A stretch of DNA of 64,000 nt, taken from NCBI GenBank assembly GCA_000827205.1, contig KN832556.1, forward strand, positions 679,337 to 743,336, written 5' to 3'. The position numbers and the translations under genes were made by a program. Source of the DNA: Plicaturopsis crispa FD-325 SS-3. Taxonomy: Eukaryota > Basidiomycota > Agaricomycetes > Amylocorticiales > Amylocorticiaceae. Positions 46,631 to 59,177 of this stretch are shown piece by piece (position 1 is the stretch's first letter; each line of letters begins with the position of its first letter). The notes beneath the pieces were generated by a model. It made no database searches. It saw nothing but the letters and a program-made list of their open reading frames with translations, and was not told the DNA's origin.

Positions 46631-47469
46631 ATGTCTACTAACATCACTTTTCATCCTGGTGCGTTAGTCTATCGGTGTCTCTAGGTACTGACCACGAATT
46701 CTATTGACCACTCTATAGGTTCTGTGGATGCCTCTGAACGTGCGACGCTCCTCGGGCAAAAAGGCGTCACTGTTTGGCTAACCGGCCTAAGTGCCAGTGG
46801 AAAGGCAAGTGCATTTTATTTCCCTGCGGAAACGCAATGCTAATCACGTTCATTTCGCAAACAGTCCACCATCGCGTGTGCGCTGGAGCAGCACCTCTTG
46901 CACTTGAAGAAATTTGCGTATCGGTTAGACGGAGACAATGTCCGTTTTGGACTCAACAAGGACCTCGGCTTTGACGAGAAATCGCGGAACGAAAACATTC
47001 GTCGCATCGGAGAGGTACGCGTTTCTCTTGCACAGACATTTTCCCAGCCGTTGAAAAAAATTACGACGCCCGTTCAAGGTATCCAAACTCTTCGCAGACT
47101 CGTCTGCCATCTCTATCACAGCGTTTATCTCGCCGTATCGGGCGGATCGGGCGATTGCTCGCGAGTTGCACGATAACGCAAAGCTTGGATTCGTCGAGGT
47201 GTTTGTCGACGCACCACTGCACGTAGTCGAGCAACGCGACCCCAAAGGTTTATACAAAAAGGCGCGAGCGGGCGAAATCAAAGGTGTGTCTAGTGTGCAG
47301 TATACATACCGCGATGCAGAAACTTACAAGCACCTCAGAGTTTACTGGAATATCGGCACCGTACGAAGAGCCCGAACACCCAGAGATACACATCAAGACG
47401 GATGAGTCCGACGTGACCGAAAGCGTTCGCATCATCAGCGAATACCTTACCAGCAAAGGCTTCATATAG
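46631..47469 (+). CDS. MET14: Adenylylsulfate (APS) kinase
   Basis: Phosphorylates APS to PAPS in sulfate assimilation. The protein is 199 aa from five exons, the usual length. Seen in order: [19 protein letters not shown] (Walker A), [18 protein letters not shown] (APS site), [58 protein letters not shown] and [10 protein letters not shown]. Introns are 46659-46718, 46805-46864, 47015-47078 and 47284-47338. The second has a GC donor (AAG|GCAAGT) and splits Walker A between Lys and Ser. The gene ends 103 bp from the convergent kinase gene. Confidence 0.95.
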
Positions 47470-47572
47470 CAGATGTGCAACTTGCGAGCATATTTATACA
47501 CGGGTGGTCATTGAAGATGTTGTAACGTACTACAGTACTTATTATATATGGATCGGCACATTAGAATCCGTT

Positions 47573-50516
47573 TTACGGCCTGGCAGCCGGTGCCAGTATT
47601 GGATCATTAGAAATAGCTATACTGGTATCATGAAGAGAATTCTCTCCCGGGGGCTCGTGGTCCACATCCAACGAGACGGAGGCCTCTGGTAAACCCTCTT
47701 GCTCCTCCTCAATCGTGTCCTCGAATGCCTTCTCTAGCATGCCAGTCAAGCCAACTTCCACGACAGAAAGCCACTGTGTTAAGTCGTCCACGGTTCGCGC
47801 AAGCTCGATATGTGTGGCTTCATGCGATACGAGTATCGCCGTGTAGTCGAGTGGCCGTGTAGTAGGGCCGAAGGACGTGTTTGGCGATGTCGTGGCGAAG
47901 GATGAACCATTGGCGGAATATGAGTACGAGTTAGCGGTGGACAACGACATGTCGGCGGACGTCATATTATCAGGAGAGCCAGTGCGCAGAGGAGAAGAAG
48001 AGTTATTTCGAGACGACTGGGACGACTCTCCTTGTGTCGAGGGCGGGCCAAGAAGGCTAGGTGAGGGTGCAAACGTCCGCGTGCCGTACATTGAAGGAAC
48101 TGGTGATGGTGGGAGCAAGTCCGTCATTCCAAGTTGATGCTCGGAGGTAAGCGATGGAACCTAGAGATATGTTAGTATTTCGCAGCGCAGAAGAAGAGGA
48201 AATTAAAGAACCTTAAGAACGTCCTTCAGTCCCGGGAGTCCCAGGGATTGCGAGGAGATGCTTCCATCGCTCTGCGCCTGACTTCCGTTCCTATCCCTCC
48301 CGGTTCGTGCAAAAGGCCTCACAGGAGGCACAAGCGGTGGCTGTTGTATACTCTCCATAACAGATACCGAAGTATTTCGAGTGACACTTGATCTTCGTGA
48401 GGGTAGTTGAAGGGATTCGGCTGGACCGCTCGAGCTGCTCGACGCAGCAGGGTGCTCGGCAATGGGATTGGCAGAGTGACTTCGAGAAAGTGAAGGTGGG
48501 AGGGGTAGCGGGCCAGTTGGAGGAGGCCGTTGAGGACGGGGGGAGGGCAAAACGTCTGCGATCGCAGTTTGGTGATTATTCGGAGAGAGGACACCAGATG
48601 CACTGAGATGAGTGGGCGATATGCGATTATGCGTCCTGCTAGTTAGCCCAAATATTGGGCTATGGGTCTGAGCTGTGGGGGAGGGGAAATGGAAATCCAA
48701 GGCACTGTAGGTACTTAAACCCGAGGCACTACTTTGAGATCTTGAGCGATGGACTTGAGGTCGTGAGCTGGAAGGAGTAGAGGGAAGAGCGTCCGAAGAA
48801 GACTCAGGTTGCGGTTCCGGAGATGTCACACTTTGTGCTACGTCGACATCGACGTCAGGCGTTGGTGCCGGGGGGATTTCGATATTGTGAACGCCGCGAG
48901 TGGAACGTACTTCTCGGTAGCTACCTCTCCCGTTCACCGTTAGGCTGGAACTAGACTCTTCACCAGGGTCCCGAGCCGAAGAGGCCGGAGGAGGTCTACG
49001 AGGGATACCGGCGCCTAGAGGCGGTAGACGTTCTTTGCGAGTTTCCTCGTCTTCGGAGCCGTGAGTACTCGAAGGAGCTTTTGGTTTGCTCCGCATCGCG
49101 CCTGGCCTTGGAGGAAAAGCAAAATTGGCCTGTTTGGCAGTCAGGGCGTCATCGGTACCGTCTACGGTAGCGTGCCTTCGTAGTGGTGCACGCTCGCGAG
49201 TAGGGGAGGGAGTAGGACTAGGGGTATTGCGCGTAGTAGGCACGCCAAGGGTTGGACGCGATGTATCTAATTGCGGCACAGAATCTTCCTGGAAGAGGTG
49301 TCGCAAAGAGGAGGGTAGTTTAGCAGGATTTGAGGGTCGTATGGTGTTGGCGATGAAGGAGTCGTCGGGAGGCGTACCGGAGTCGTCATCGGGGTCGTCG
49401 TCGGTTGGAATATGTACAGGTCGTCCCCGGACTGTGTCAAATTCCCAAGGGTTGTGTTCTTCGTGTCCGAAGTCTTGGAGGCTAACATTGCACGCGATGT
49501 TACTACTCGATTCTGGGAGGTAGTGAAAAAAACGTACTCCCGCTCTTCCTCCTCCTCCCACGGCAATGGAGCAGCTAGACTATCTCTCGAGCCACCACCC
49601 TTCTTCCACGCCTCATACCGAAGCAGGAGATCTTTGAGGATCGTCACCTTTCCTGCGGATTTTATCCATTTCGTTCTCGCAAGCTCGTCAGCCGATAAAC
49701 GCTATTGCATTGTACAGGGTCAGTAGGGGGATAATATGCATATATAGGAGTGCGCACGTCGTTAGGTGATTCTTTCAAACAAAATGAAACGAAATCTCGC
49801 ATGTCCTTGCTACCTTCGCCTTCGTTTAAACGTGGCGGGGCAACCCTAGGTATGAGGTGGATGACTTTGAATTTGTCTATCCCAACGTGAGGGGGGCTAC
49901 CCTTGACCATTTCGTAGATCATGATGCCTAAACTCCATATATCTGCTCGTGTGTCGTACGCTGGGACCGTCTGTGCAACTTCAGGGGCCATCCAATTGGG
50001 AGTTCCCATGAGCGTGTTCCGTTTGCTGCCTGCGGTCGCGAGAAGAGCGGAGACACCGAAATCACATATCATGACTTTGCCTGTGGCAGTTATGAGAACA
50101 TTCGCGGCTTTGATATCGCGGTGAATGATGGAGGATTTATGAAGGTAGCTCAAGCCCTGGAGGACTTCCCGAACGACAACGACGACGTATCTCTCCTCGA
50201 GAGTCCCATCTCTGGAAATGTTCATCAAGTCACGCACACTACCTCCCTGCGCGTACTCCATAATGATCCATACCCGTGGACCGTCGAGGTGACATCCGAA
50301 GTATTTCGTTACGTTGGGCGCGTCGCGAAGTTGTGTCAGGAGCGCAACCTCCCGCTGGATGTCTTCTACGTCGTCGTCTGCTGTGTCAAGGTCGATGATC
50401 TTGAGGGCTACAACATTTCCGCTAGGGATGTGCAGGCCTTTGTGGACGGAGCCGTATGCGCCCTTGCCGATAGTTTCCAGACGTTTATACAGCTGGTGTA
50501 CAGATTGCTGAGTCAT
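47573..50516 (-). CDS. Ste20-family protein kinase of the GCK type
   Basis: A Ser/Thr kinase of 926 aa from four exons (introns 48161-48211, 49482-49537, 49702-49757). The N-terminal kinase domain (about residues 6-270) shows YKRLETIGKGAYGSVHKG, VALKIIDLD (Lys), IIHRDIKAANVL (catalytic loop), CDFGVSALLA and GTPNWMAPEVAQTVPAYDTR. After the domain come an acidic PWEEEEERDLQ stretch and a long Ser/Pro-rich disordered tail, ending in a short helical region (DDLTQWLSVVEVGLTGMLEK). The layout fits Kic1/Nak1/Sps1-like GCKs that act in polarity or septation; the exact orthologue is not settled. The start is the ATG of MTQQSVHQLY. Confidence 0.92.
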
Positions 50517-51020
50517 GGCACGCTCCAAACAGACGCGTTATTGACAGCCCAATACGTCCAGAGTAATCCGTTAACAGCCCAGAGTCGTTGAAACCGCAGA
50601 AAGCCCAGGAGAGGATATGAACAGACAGAGAAGGGAAAGAAAGCGTAGAGAAGCTGTTGAAGCAGAAAAGCTCTCGAAATAAGACGTCAAATCGGTCTAC
50701 AACAACGGAGAAAATCAGAGGCAGCTATTGCTAGTGATAACATTGCATCTACTCACGACATTGGCGTGTCCCTTACAGCGAAATGTCGAGCAGAGGAAAG
50801 CAAAAACAAGACGACGGCTGCTGTTCGCGGTGGCTGGAAGCTGGAACTGATGTCGAAGGCAGCACATGCAGGTAAAGTGGCCCAGACGAACCGAGACAAA
50901 CTGATTCACAAACTGCACTCGACTCGGAGTTTCTCCATTTCATCTCTGACTCGACCTTCATTCTGCTTTCGAAAACTCTGGTGTTTGTTCGGCCAACGGC
51001 CAATAAATCGCATATACGCC
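50517..51020. other. Divergent promoter region, GCK kinase / eIF2B gamma
   Basis: A 504-bp region between diverging ATGs. No gene was recognised; small ORFs are unsupported. Confidence 0.55.
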
Positions 51021-53025
51021 ATGGACATTAACGAAGGATCTCAGGTTGCTATCCGTGAATTTTTGGCTGTCGTTCTCGCAGGATTCGGCAACGAGTAAGT
51101 AATCTAATCAGCGCTGTCTTTCGTGGCTCATATCGCAAAGTTGCGTCCAGACTACTGCCTCTCACTAGTGATTATGGCGATGAGCCCTGCCCGAAGGCGC
51201 TGCTACCGATAGGAAACCGGCCTATGCTAGACTATCCTCTGTCATGGTTAGAAAGTTCAGGGATACGAGGTACATACACTATTACCAGTAATCGAATTCG
51301 CTCACGAGCCGTATCCAGATGTTTTGGTTATATGCCCCGCTTCGCATCGCACTGCGATATCGCATCACATACACTCTGACAGCACCTCCACTTCGTTCTC
51401 GTCTCTGAGGATTGATCTGCAGACATACGACGAGTCGCAAGACCTCAGCGTCGGAACATGTGCTGTCTTGCGCCATTTCGCAAGTCGTATCAAGGATGAT
51501 TTTATATTGCTTCCTTGCGATTTCATTCCTCCTCCGTCCCTCCCCCTTACCACACTTCTCAACAAATTCCGCGCCGATGTGATGTCGAATGGTGCAATAG
51601 CGACGGCGTGCTGGTTTTCTGGAACACGACCGGAGAAAGGATCGATACCCGAGGAATGGGGCTTCATCAGCACGACGTCGCCCATTGTCTGGGATGAACG
51701 GACAGGAACACTCCTCCACGTAGACACCCCGGATGACGCTGACCGAAACAGCGAGGAATTGGAACTACGCATGGGTTTGCTTTCGCAGTACATAGGTTCA
51801 TTCCTATCATCGCACAGTCCGCTAACAAGAATTATGTTCAGATATCCTCGCACCAGATTATCCTCAAATCTTCAAGACTCGCATGTTTATGTGTGCCGAC
51901 GATGCGTACTCGACGCGCTTCAGGAGAAATCTCATCTAGACTCCTTCCGTGAAGAGTTCATCCCTTGGCTGTGCAAGGTCCAGTATCAACGCACCAAGCG
52001 AGAGAAATATGGCCGCAGTATGTTCGCCATCGTCTCATTCCGCCCGTATACTAAATTCTTTGACTAGTTCTCAGCCCGATCACAAATAGTCTCACACAAG
52101 CACAGGCATTGAGACATTCAACAACACATGCAGGCTTGCGCAAAACGTCCAAACACCGAAACCCCGCACTACCCTCCTCGCCGTTATCCAACAGCCGAGA
52201 CCTGGGAATCTCTGCCCCTGCTTCACCTGCAGATGACGATGACGACGACACTGTCCTCTTAGAAAGCTTGCGCGTTGGGCTGGTCATACATCGCGCGGAC
52301 ACTGAGTTCGCAGCACGCGCGAACAACCTATTTTCTTACCTTGAACTTAATCGGCGTGTAAGCAGCTTCCTCATTTAAGTCGCTTTCCGACTGACATATA
52401 CGGACAGGCTCTTGCGAACACGACCTATTCCTTGCCCACGGACCCGGAGAATAGGGCGCTTATAGACCAGAAGGCGCAAATATCCCAGGACTCCATGATA
52501 GGTGACTCGACGAAAATCGAGGAAAGGACGACGATCAAAAAATCTGTCATTGGAAAGCACTGCGTCATCGGGAAATTTGTCAAGATCGTGGGGTGTATCG
52601 TACTGGACCATTGTGTAATAGCTGACGGGTGAGTATTTTCTCGCAAGCGTACTGCAAACGAGGAAAATCGCTGACTCGATCTAAGTGCGAAACTGGAGGG
52701 CTCAATCCTCGGGAAAAACACGAAAGTGGGCGCGAAGGCGGATCTGGGGAAGTGTGTCACTCAGGCTGGGTACGAAGTGGAGGCTGGCGGTTCGTTTTCA
52801 TGCTCTCGTGTACTACACATGATGCCAGCTTTACTGATTCATTCCCCAGAGAGCTTCAGGAACGAGAAACTCGATGTGTCCGATTGGACGGCAGGCCCGG
52901 TAGAAAGCGACGAAGACGAGGAGGAGGGCGAGGGCGAGGGCGACGACGACGTCGACGATGAGGACGTCGACGATGAGGAGGACGAAGACGACAAAGGCGC
53001 ATCCGACGAAGAAAGCGAAGCATAA
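51021..53025 (+). CDS. GCD1: Translation initiation factor eIF2B subunit gamma
   Basis: A subunit of the eIF2 guanine-nucleotide exchange factor. The protein is 542 aa from eight exons (introns 51095-51150, 51270-51318, 51788-51841, 52018-52067, 52358-52407, 52629-52685, 52790-52849). The nucleotidyltransferase-like domain begins FLAVVLAGFGNELLPLTS, then EPCPKALLPIGNRPMLDYPL and DFILLPCDF. The left-handed beta-helix follows with hexapeptide repeats (KAQISQDSMIGDSTKIEERT, KSVIGKHCVIGKFVKIVGC, AKLEGSILGKNTKVGAKADL). The C-terminus is a very acidic Asp/Glu run after LDVSDWTAGPVESDEDE. The stop is only 60 bp from the stop of the convergent neighbour, so the transcripts probably overlap. Confidence 0.9.
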
Positions 53026-53085
53026 CATGACATGTACTGATACACAGAAAGGAATACATTTATAGCTATAACAGTGTTTGTATTG

Positions 53086-54449
53086 CTACTTTGCTGTCCG
53101 GATAAAATAGAACCGTGTGCATAGTAGGGCCGAGGTATCATGGAACTGGGTAGGGGTATCCACCATGTGCCAAGGTCGCCAAATATACACCTCCTGATCG
53201 ACAGCAAAATCCTCCGCAGTACTGATACGCGCCCCCGTAGACGAAGGCGGCGCAAAAGTGAAGAGAACCGTGCGTAGGTCGCCACTTTCAGCGTCGGTGT
53301 CACTAGCATCCAGCGTACGACATAGCGCAAGCCCCGATCGAGGGGTGGGTGCAGTACGGAAGCGGTCGGACTGGTGGATAACGTGCAGGATCTTCACGAT
53401 GCGTAGCCGAAGGTCAGGTGTTAGGCGACGTGAAGGTGTACGGACTGTAGTTTCGGTTTCTCTTTGCCAGAGCGAGAAGGCTGTTTGGGAACGGGATATC
53501 AAGCTGCTCGCACGTTCAGCCAACCCGTTACTACAAGGTGAGTGGTTAGGGAATGAGCGTGAAATGCTACGCCATGCTACGACAACTCACCGGATAAATT
53601 TCTGCCTCTTTCCACGATCGCTTTTTTCCGGGCTGAAAAAGATGCCACGACTGAGCTCGCGGTCTTCAGGCGCAATAAACGTATGCCCGTTTTGTTGGAG
53701 TGAAATAGACAGCAGTTCTGCAGTCCCGCTATCCGTTGTGGGATCGGTCGCGCGTGCAACACGCGTCGTGGTGATGGTACGCATGTCCTTTTTGGAAGGT
53801 GATGACCCAGAGGCGACAGGAGGAGGCGGAGGAATGAAAGCCTTTGAAGACATCGGCTTCTTACTAGGGGTGACTAGCACAGGTGCTGGTGGGGGTGCCA
53901 GAGCTTTCAGAGACACGGTTTTTTTCGACACCGATGGCAATATAGGTCGCGGAGGTTGGCGCACAGACACAGGTTTTTTGGACGGAGTGTCGCTATCTCT
54001 GCCAATGATCTTAGAGTTAGTTATGGACGATGTCGAAGGATTTCCTTGCTGCGGTATAGGTCCATCTTCCCTTGGCGGAGACGACGCATCGAATAAGGAG
54101 CGCGTGAAATGCGTTGCTTTCCCAGGGATCGCTTGCTTTCCTTTCAGTGTAGACGCCTCTCCTTGAAGTTCTTTTGGCACGCCGGTAGAGAGGGGCCGTG
54201 TGCGCTTTGTCCGGGACGCGGGGGATGGTATCTCCTGCTCGGAGAATGCAGTTTCAAAGACGGGCATGGAAAATACAGCTCGTTTAATTGGGGTTTTCGC
54301 AGCAGTTTGAAAGCCCTCCGGAGCCTTCAATACTCGAGAACGCTTGGCGGATGGAGGCTCCTGGGGCAGTTGATAGTTAGGTACTATGCCGAATGATTAT
54401 CGACTCCACGTACTTCCGGTAAATGGGTGGAATCGCGTTTATCTGCCAT
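53086..54449 (-). CDS. Unrecognised protein with disordered N-terminus and possible OB-like C-terminus
   Basis: I do not recognise this protein. The model is 416 aa from three exons (introns 53531-53590, 54361-54413); the ATG at 54449 with a 53-nt first intron restores one open frame (MADKRDSTHLPEEPPSAKRS). Residues 1-270 are Lys/Ser/Pro/Thr-rich with repeated TPSKKP/SPSKK-type basic motifs, suggesting a nuclear, phosphorylated, disordered region. The last 145 residues are ordered-looking: a helix (RASSLISRSQTAFSLWQRE), then beta-type stretches SGLALCRTLD, LRTVLFTFAPP, FAVDQEVYIWRPWHMVD and SALLCTRFYFIR. The V-Y-I-W-x-P-W pattern is reminiscent of OB-fold strands, an inference only. It shares a 286-bp divergent promoter with the next gene. 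Confidence 0.75.
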
Positions 54450-54735
54450 TGCTGAAGAAAAGGCTCTGCGAGTTATATCTGCGACCAATTTGAGTCAATA
54501 CGCGGTCAGTAAGTTACTCGTAAGTTACGAGTTCTTAGCGAATACTAAAATACTGACTATGTATGCAGCGGATTCTGTTGAACTTGAAGTGGTTTGCAGT
54601 AGAGCCTGGTTAGCGCGCCACCGGCGTGACCGAATCCGGGGATCAACTTCAAACGCGTCCTAGTCGCGTCGCGTCGACTTCTCTTGACCTCTTACCACCA
54701 CCATCCTCGCGATTTCGTTAGCATTCGACCAAATC

Positions 54736-55561
54736 ATGGCCTCCAATCGCCGAACAAATGCTCAGAAAAAGCAGGACATCTCTGATGATATTGATAACTT
54801 TCCCGAGGCATCTCAAGGGTCGAATGGCAGCGACGACGCGTGAGTTTGATCGCAGGCAACACCGAAGCTGCACTGAACCGCTACAACAGAAACATGGAGG
54901 CCATCATCAAGCAAATGCATGGTCTCTAATGCTATATAAATTCAATGGAATGTTCTACGCCCTGACACAGAGTCTCAAGTGTCCATGGACAAGAAGAAGA
55001 AAGAGAAAGAGACCAAATTCTTGCAGCTCTCGAAGAAGGAGATCGACAAACGCGTGCGTTCTTGCTTGTAGCGCTCATTCGAAGGAAACGAATTAACCCA
55101 GTATGCAGTTTACAGAAAAAGCTCGTGTTGTGCAGGACGGTGTGAAGGAAATGTAACTGTGAACGTTACTCCAGATGTCCATCCTCACTGATGCGCTTGT
55201 TTCCACAGCGATAATGCTACTCAATATTTTCATCAGAAGTATGCAGAATGTCAAGACACGATCCGAGACTTATGGATTCAGATCCAGGATGAGCAACAAA
55301 AACTCGCAGTAAGCACCGACCGGTCTCATGCAACCCACATTTCCTCAGGTACTGAACGAGCATTCCGCCAGGTTGCCGCTGCAAATTTGCGCAAAGCCAA
55401 TGCAAACTTCGCCAAGAAGACGGAACGCCTCCAAATAATCGCTATGTCGCGTGCAAAACTTGCTGCTGAAGGTGAGCTCAACTGCCAGTCACGGTAGAGC
55501 GATGTCAGTGCTCATAACAAGAACAGATTTCCGTCATATCATAGCTAGCCTGGATGTTTGA
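54736..55561 (+). CDS. Small coiled-coil protein, function unknown
   Basis: The protein is 165 aa from seven small exons (introns 54840-54889, 54922-54970, 55054-55108, 55153-55208, 55309-55371, 55472-55526), all GT-AG and frame-consistent. It starts MASNRRTNAQKKQDISDDID. After about residue 36 almost the whole chain is charged, helical heptad-like sequence (KKKKEKETKFLQLSKKEIDK, DTIRDLWIQIQDEQQKLA, ANANFAKKTERLQIIAMSRA), ending DFRHIIASLDV. There is no signal peptide, zinc site or catalytic motif. The chain is consistent with a structural component such as a spindle or chromosome-associated coiled coil, but no family was recognised. The number of introns for its size is high. Confidence 0.7.
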
Positions 55562-55897
55562 TGCATCTCTCGCTCAATCGTTCAAGCCTGTCCTCTGCAC
55601 CTATCATCATTGCCTGCCCAAATATGTTTATCGTCTTCTACTGTATTTCGTTTGTTTTCGCCGCTTTGTATTGCTTCGTCGATCGCTCTCTCCGTCTTTC
55701 ACCTGTAATCAATGCTTTCTTCTGTAGCACCTACCTCCAACCTACCTCAGTCTCATACACGTAGTTTTAATCGGAAATACAACCCTGTTGTTGCAGCGGG
55801 TTTGCTTTTACTCAAGTACGCAAGACAACTATATTCACAACACAATGCTGGGTGGTTATAATAGAGCAAATGTGTTCCACCGAAAAAAGATCCTGGA
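55562..55897. other. Convergent 3' intergenic region
   Basis: A T-rich UTR-like stretch between the coiled-coil gene (+) and eIF3c (-). No gene was recognised. Confidence 0.55.
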
Positions 55898-58868
55898 TCA
55901 TCGAGTACGCCCACCAGCCATCTGGTTCCCAAGACCTTGTGCGAAACGTCCCCCTCTGCCGCCGCGTGCGCCACCTACGTATAAACGATTGTTAGCCAAG
56001 AGCCGATGTACGAAGACGAATGTTCACTCACCCCGGGCACCGCCCCGCGTACGCTCACCGCGTCCTCTCCGCTCCTGAGTTTGCTCGCCCCGCTTCTCGC
56101 CTTGCTTTCCGTCAGCACGGTCGCCCCAGCCGCCAGTGCCACCGAGCTTGAGATCGAGCGATTTCTCGTTCTGCTCGACCATCGCGCTGACCTTGTCTGC
56201 GACGGTCTGGGCGAGTTGTTGTGCACGTGTCAGCTCGATGCGATGGAAGACGACGACACCTGCCGACTGATCGAGCGACGCCGACAGCTCCTCGGTCCAG
56301 ATCATCTTCGACACGAGGGAAGTCACCGCGCGCAGGGGTAGCGAGAACGTCCGCGAGAGAAGGGAGAGGGAGAGCGTGCTGTAATGTGGCGCATACGTGA
56401 AGAGGTACGTTCGCAGACCCTGTTCTTGTATCCGCCTGACAGAACGATTATTAGTGAACGGGAACGCAAGCTAAAGGCGAAATCGTACTTGGCCAACATC
56501 TCCTTGACGGACGCGTGTTCGGGCATAAGACTCCAGATCTTGATACTCTGGATCAGGTCGCGGCACTGCTCCCACTCGCCATCCTGCAGCGCCTTGCTCG
56601 CTTGCATGATATGGTCTCGCGTGCTTTCTGGAGGGCCAGTGAAGACCTGTCGGTCCGCGAAATCGAGTAACCGACGGAAGGGTTTAGAAATCGCCTTCCG
56701 CTTAAGCTCCTCGGAGTCGATGCTCGCTAATAAGGGGATTTCGACCAACATGCTTGACACCAAGAAGGCAGCCTCAAGGAGCTCCGTGTTGATATGCATA
56801 TGGAAAGGTAGCTGGCGCTGACGCTCGGCCTTCTCCTGTTCGGGAGTCAGGACCTGGAACCGTTGCTGATGTACACCCTGCGCAAGAAGTTCCTTCACCC
56901 GCTGGGTGGTGAAGATGTCCAGGAGTGTGGCTTGCGACTCCTTGATAAGACCACATCGGAACGCGCACAGCCCAAGCTGCACGACTGTTCGGTTATAGAG
57001 GATCTGCGTAGCAACGTCGGCGGAGTGAACCGACTCTTGCAAATGCGACATGAGCATCATATCTCGTGCGGTGTGGAAGTCGTTATGGAGTGCGTGGTGG
57101 TAGATGTGGCTGAGCATGGCTCGTGTGCGGAGGAGAGAGTTGCCGGACTTGTACAGATAGACGCAGAGAGCATGGATCAGCGCCGTCGTGGACCCATGAG
57201 TATCGAGAGCGATCGCAGGTTTGATATCAACAGATGCAGTCGCCGATTCCAGTGCTTGGACGACGGGATCAGGCTGGAGGATAGATAAAAATAAGGGGCG
57301 GCAGTGAGGATGATTAAAGAGGGCATACCTTTGAGTAAATGTGATCCAAACGACGCATGATGACCCGGGCAAGAGGATCATCTTGCTTCGTTTGCTCATA
57401 GAAAGCCTGGGACCGGCAAATGGTACAGTATAGTACCTTCTCGTCCTTCAGCCGGTCGACGTACTCCGTGCCGTGCGGGTCGATGTTTTGTAGGCTCTTC
57501 GTGAATTCGTCGTCGAGACGGTCAACAAAACTGATGATACTTCCACGGATGCGGACGACACCTTTCTCTTTCTCATCAGAGGGGTGTCGTTCAATGGATT
57601 CGTCGTAGTCCTCGGTCACTTCTTGGATGGAGTATGAAGAGTCCGCGGCGACGATGGATATAAGTTGGTCGACCTCGCGCTGTGCGGAAAGCCAGAGATC
57701 TATCGGCATGTGGGTGGCTACCGAAGAGTTGTAGTCGAAGCGGGAGGAGACTAGGGCCAGGAGAACACGAATGCGCTGATATGATGTGACTGCGACCTCG
57801 AGTAATTTCTCGAGAATGCGAATTTGCTCTGCTCGGTCGGTGTTCTGAGATGAAGTTAGCTCAGTGACGATTCAAGTATACATATAGAGCACACCTTCTT
57901 TCCGCGAGCCTCCTGGACGAGCTGCAGGTTCTTGAAAATACTCTCTGCCGAAAATTGCATCGCTTTTCCACCTTTTCCAACCTCGGTAAAACCATCGTCG
58001 ACAGCATCTTCGTCGGCGCTCTCGTCTTGTGCAACCTTTTTGGATTTTTTCGGTTTGACCTGAACTACTTCAGGCGCAGCTGCGGCTGCGTAATCACGCT
58101 CGAAACCCTCAGGATCCTATCAAAGGAAATCAGAGGCCGCAAATAATGATCGTATAAAATCAGACATACGTCTTGGAAACGTTTAAGCTCCTTTTCATAT
58201 TCCTTTGCAGCCTTCTTAACTTTTTGTTTCATGGCGGTGAGGGCACGGGCATTGGTAGCGTTCATTTTCTTCTTCGATTCCTTCTCCTTGGCCAGGGCAT
58301 TGTTAAGAGATTTTTCGAGGCTGGATATGGTGCGGATGTAGAAGGGAGGAACTGGCTCGGCGACGTTATGTTGTCGCTGGACCATGCGCACGAGTTTATC
58401 GAATTCTACACCCATCTAAGTTATCCCGCCCATGGGCATATTGAAAGTGGTATGCGCACCGTTGGATATTGCGACCCAGTCATTGATCTTCAGTGCATTG
58501 TCCATGACTTTCCCAGTAGCTTCCATCTCATCCAACCGCTTGTCTTTTGCGCTCTTCACTATATGCTTCACGTCCTCATCACTCTCCTCATCCTCCGAGT
58601 CGCTGTGAGTAAACCGTGATTTCTTCTTCGGCGCCTTTACTTCATCGTCGGACGCGTCGTCGTCATCGTCGTCGGAGTCATCAGAGGACGATTCGGAGCT
58701 GCTCGAATCTGCGCCAGCAGTGCGCAGAAAGCGAGACATAACGGGTTTCGCAGCGCCGGCTGCGGGCTTGGGAGGGGCGGCATCTTCGTCGCCGCTGGAC
58801 ATGAGCTCCTCATCGGATTCCTCTGACTCGGAGTCCGAGTCGCCTGCTTGTCTGAAGAAACGAGACAT
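55898..58868 (-). CDS. NIP1: Translation initiation factor eIF3 subunit c (Nip1)
   Basis: A core eIF3 subunit that bridges eIF1/eIF5 and the 40S ribosome. The protein is 882 aa from seven exons (introns 55975-56031, 56436-56488, 57274-57328, 57845-57894, 58117-58169, 58406-58459). The N-terminus is acidic and Ser-rich with two MSRF copies (MSRFFRQAG, MSRFLRTAG). Family blocks are ALKINDWVAISNEFDKLVRM, PPFYIRTISSLEK and WLSAQREVDQLI. The PCI-type region contains RTRAMLSHIYHHALHNDFHT, RTVVQLGLCAFRCGLIKE, FHMHINTELLEAAFL and RTFSLPLRAVTSLVSKMIW. The tail is an RGG-rich segment ending RFAQGLGNQMAGGRTR. The first intron acceptor at 58406 was chosen because it yields the conserved SNEFDKL junction. 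Confidence 0.93.
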
Positions 58869-59177
58869 GATGGTGTATTGGCAGGTAGAGCGGAGGGGAA
58901 AAGCAGGAAAAGCAGCTATGCGTCGTCGTCGCTGGTGGTGGTGGCGGGACTCTGGCGGAAAAATTAGAGTTCAGACAATTTCGAGCGGCGCGGCGCAATT
59001 CCGCCGAATCGAACCGAGTTCGGCTTCTGTCCCGACTCCCCCACAATCCAGTCGTCCGCAACGCCGTTTGGTACAGCGAAAAATTCACCAAGACACGTAG
59101 TCGTAGGTAAGTACCAGAACAACAATGCTCTTAAATCCGTAAGTAAAACATCGCAGGAGTCTAACATCTTCGTTAAA
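58869..59177. other. Intergenic region, eIF3c promoter
   Basis: A 309-bp region between two minus-strand genes. No element was recognised. Confidence 0.5.

Noticed and set aside
56384-57288. Long plus-strand ORFs antisense to eIF3c
   Set aside because: They mirror conserved eIF3c coding sequence and have no features of their own.
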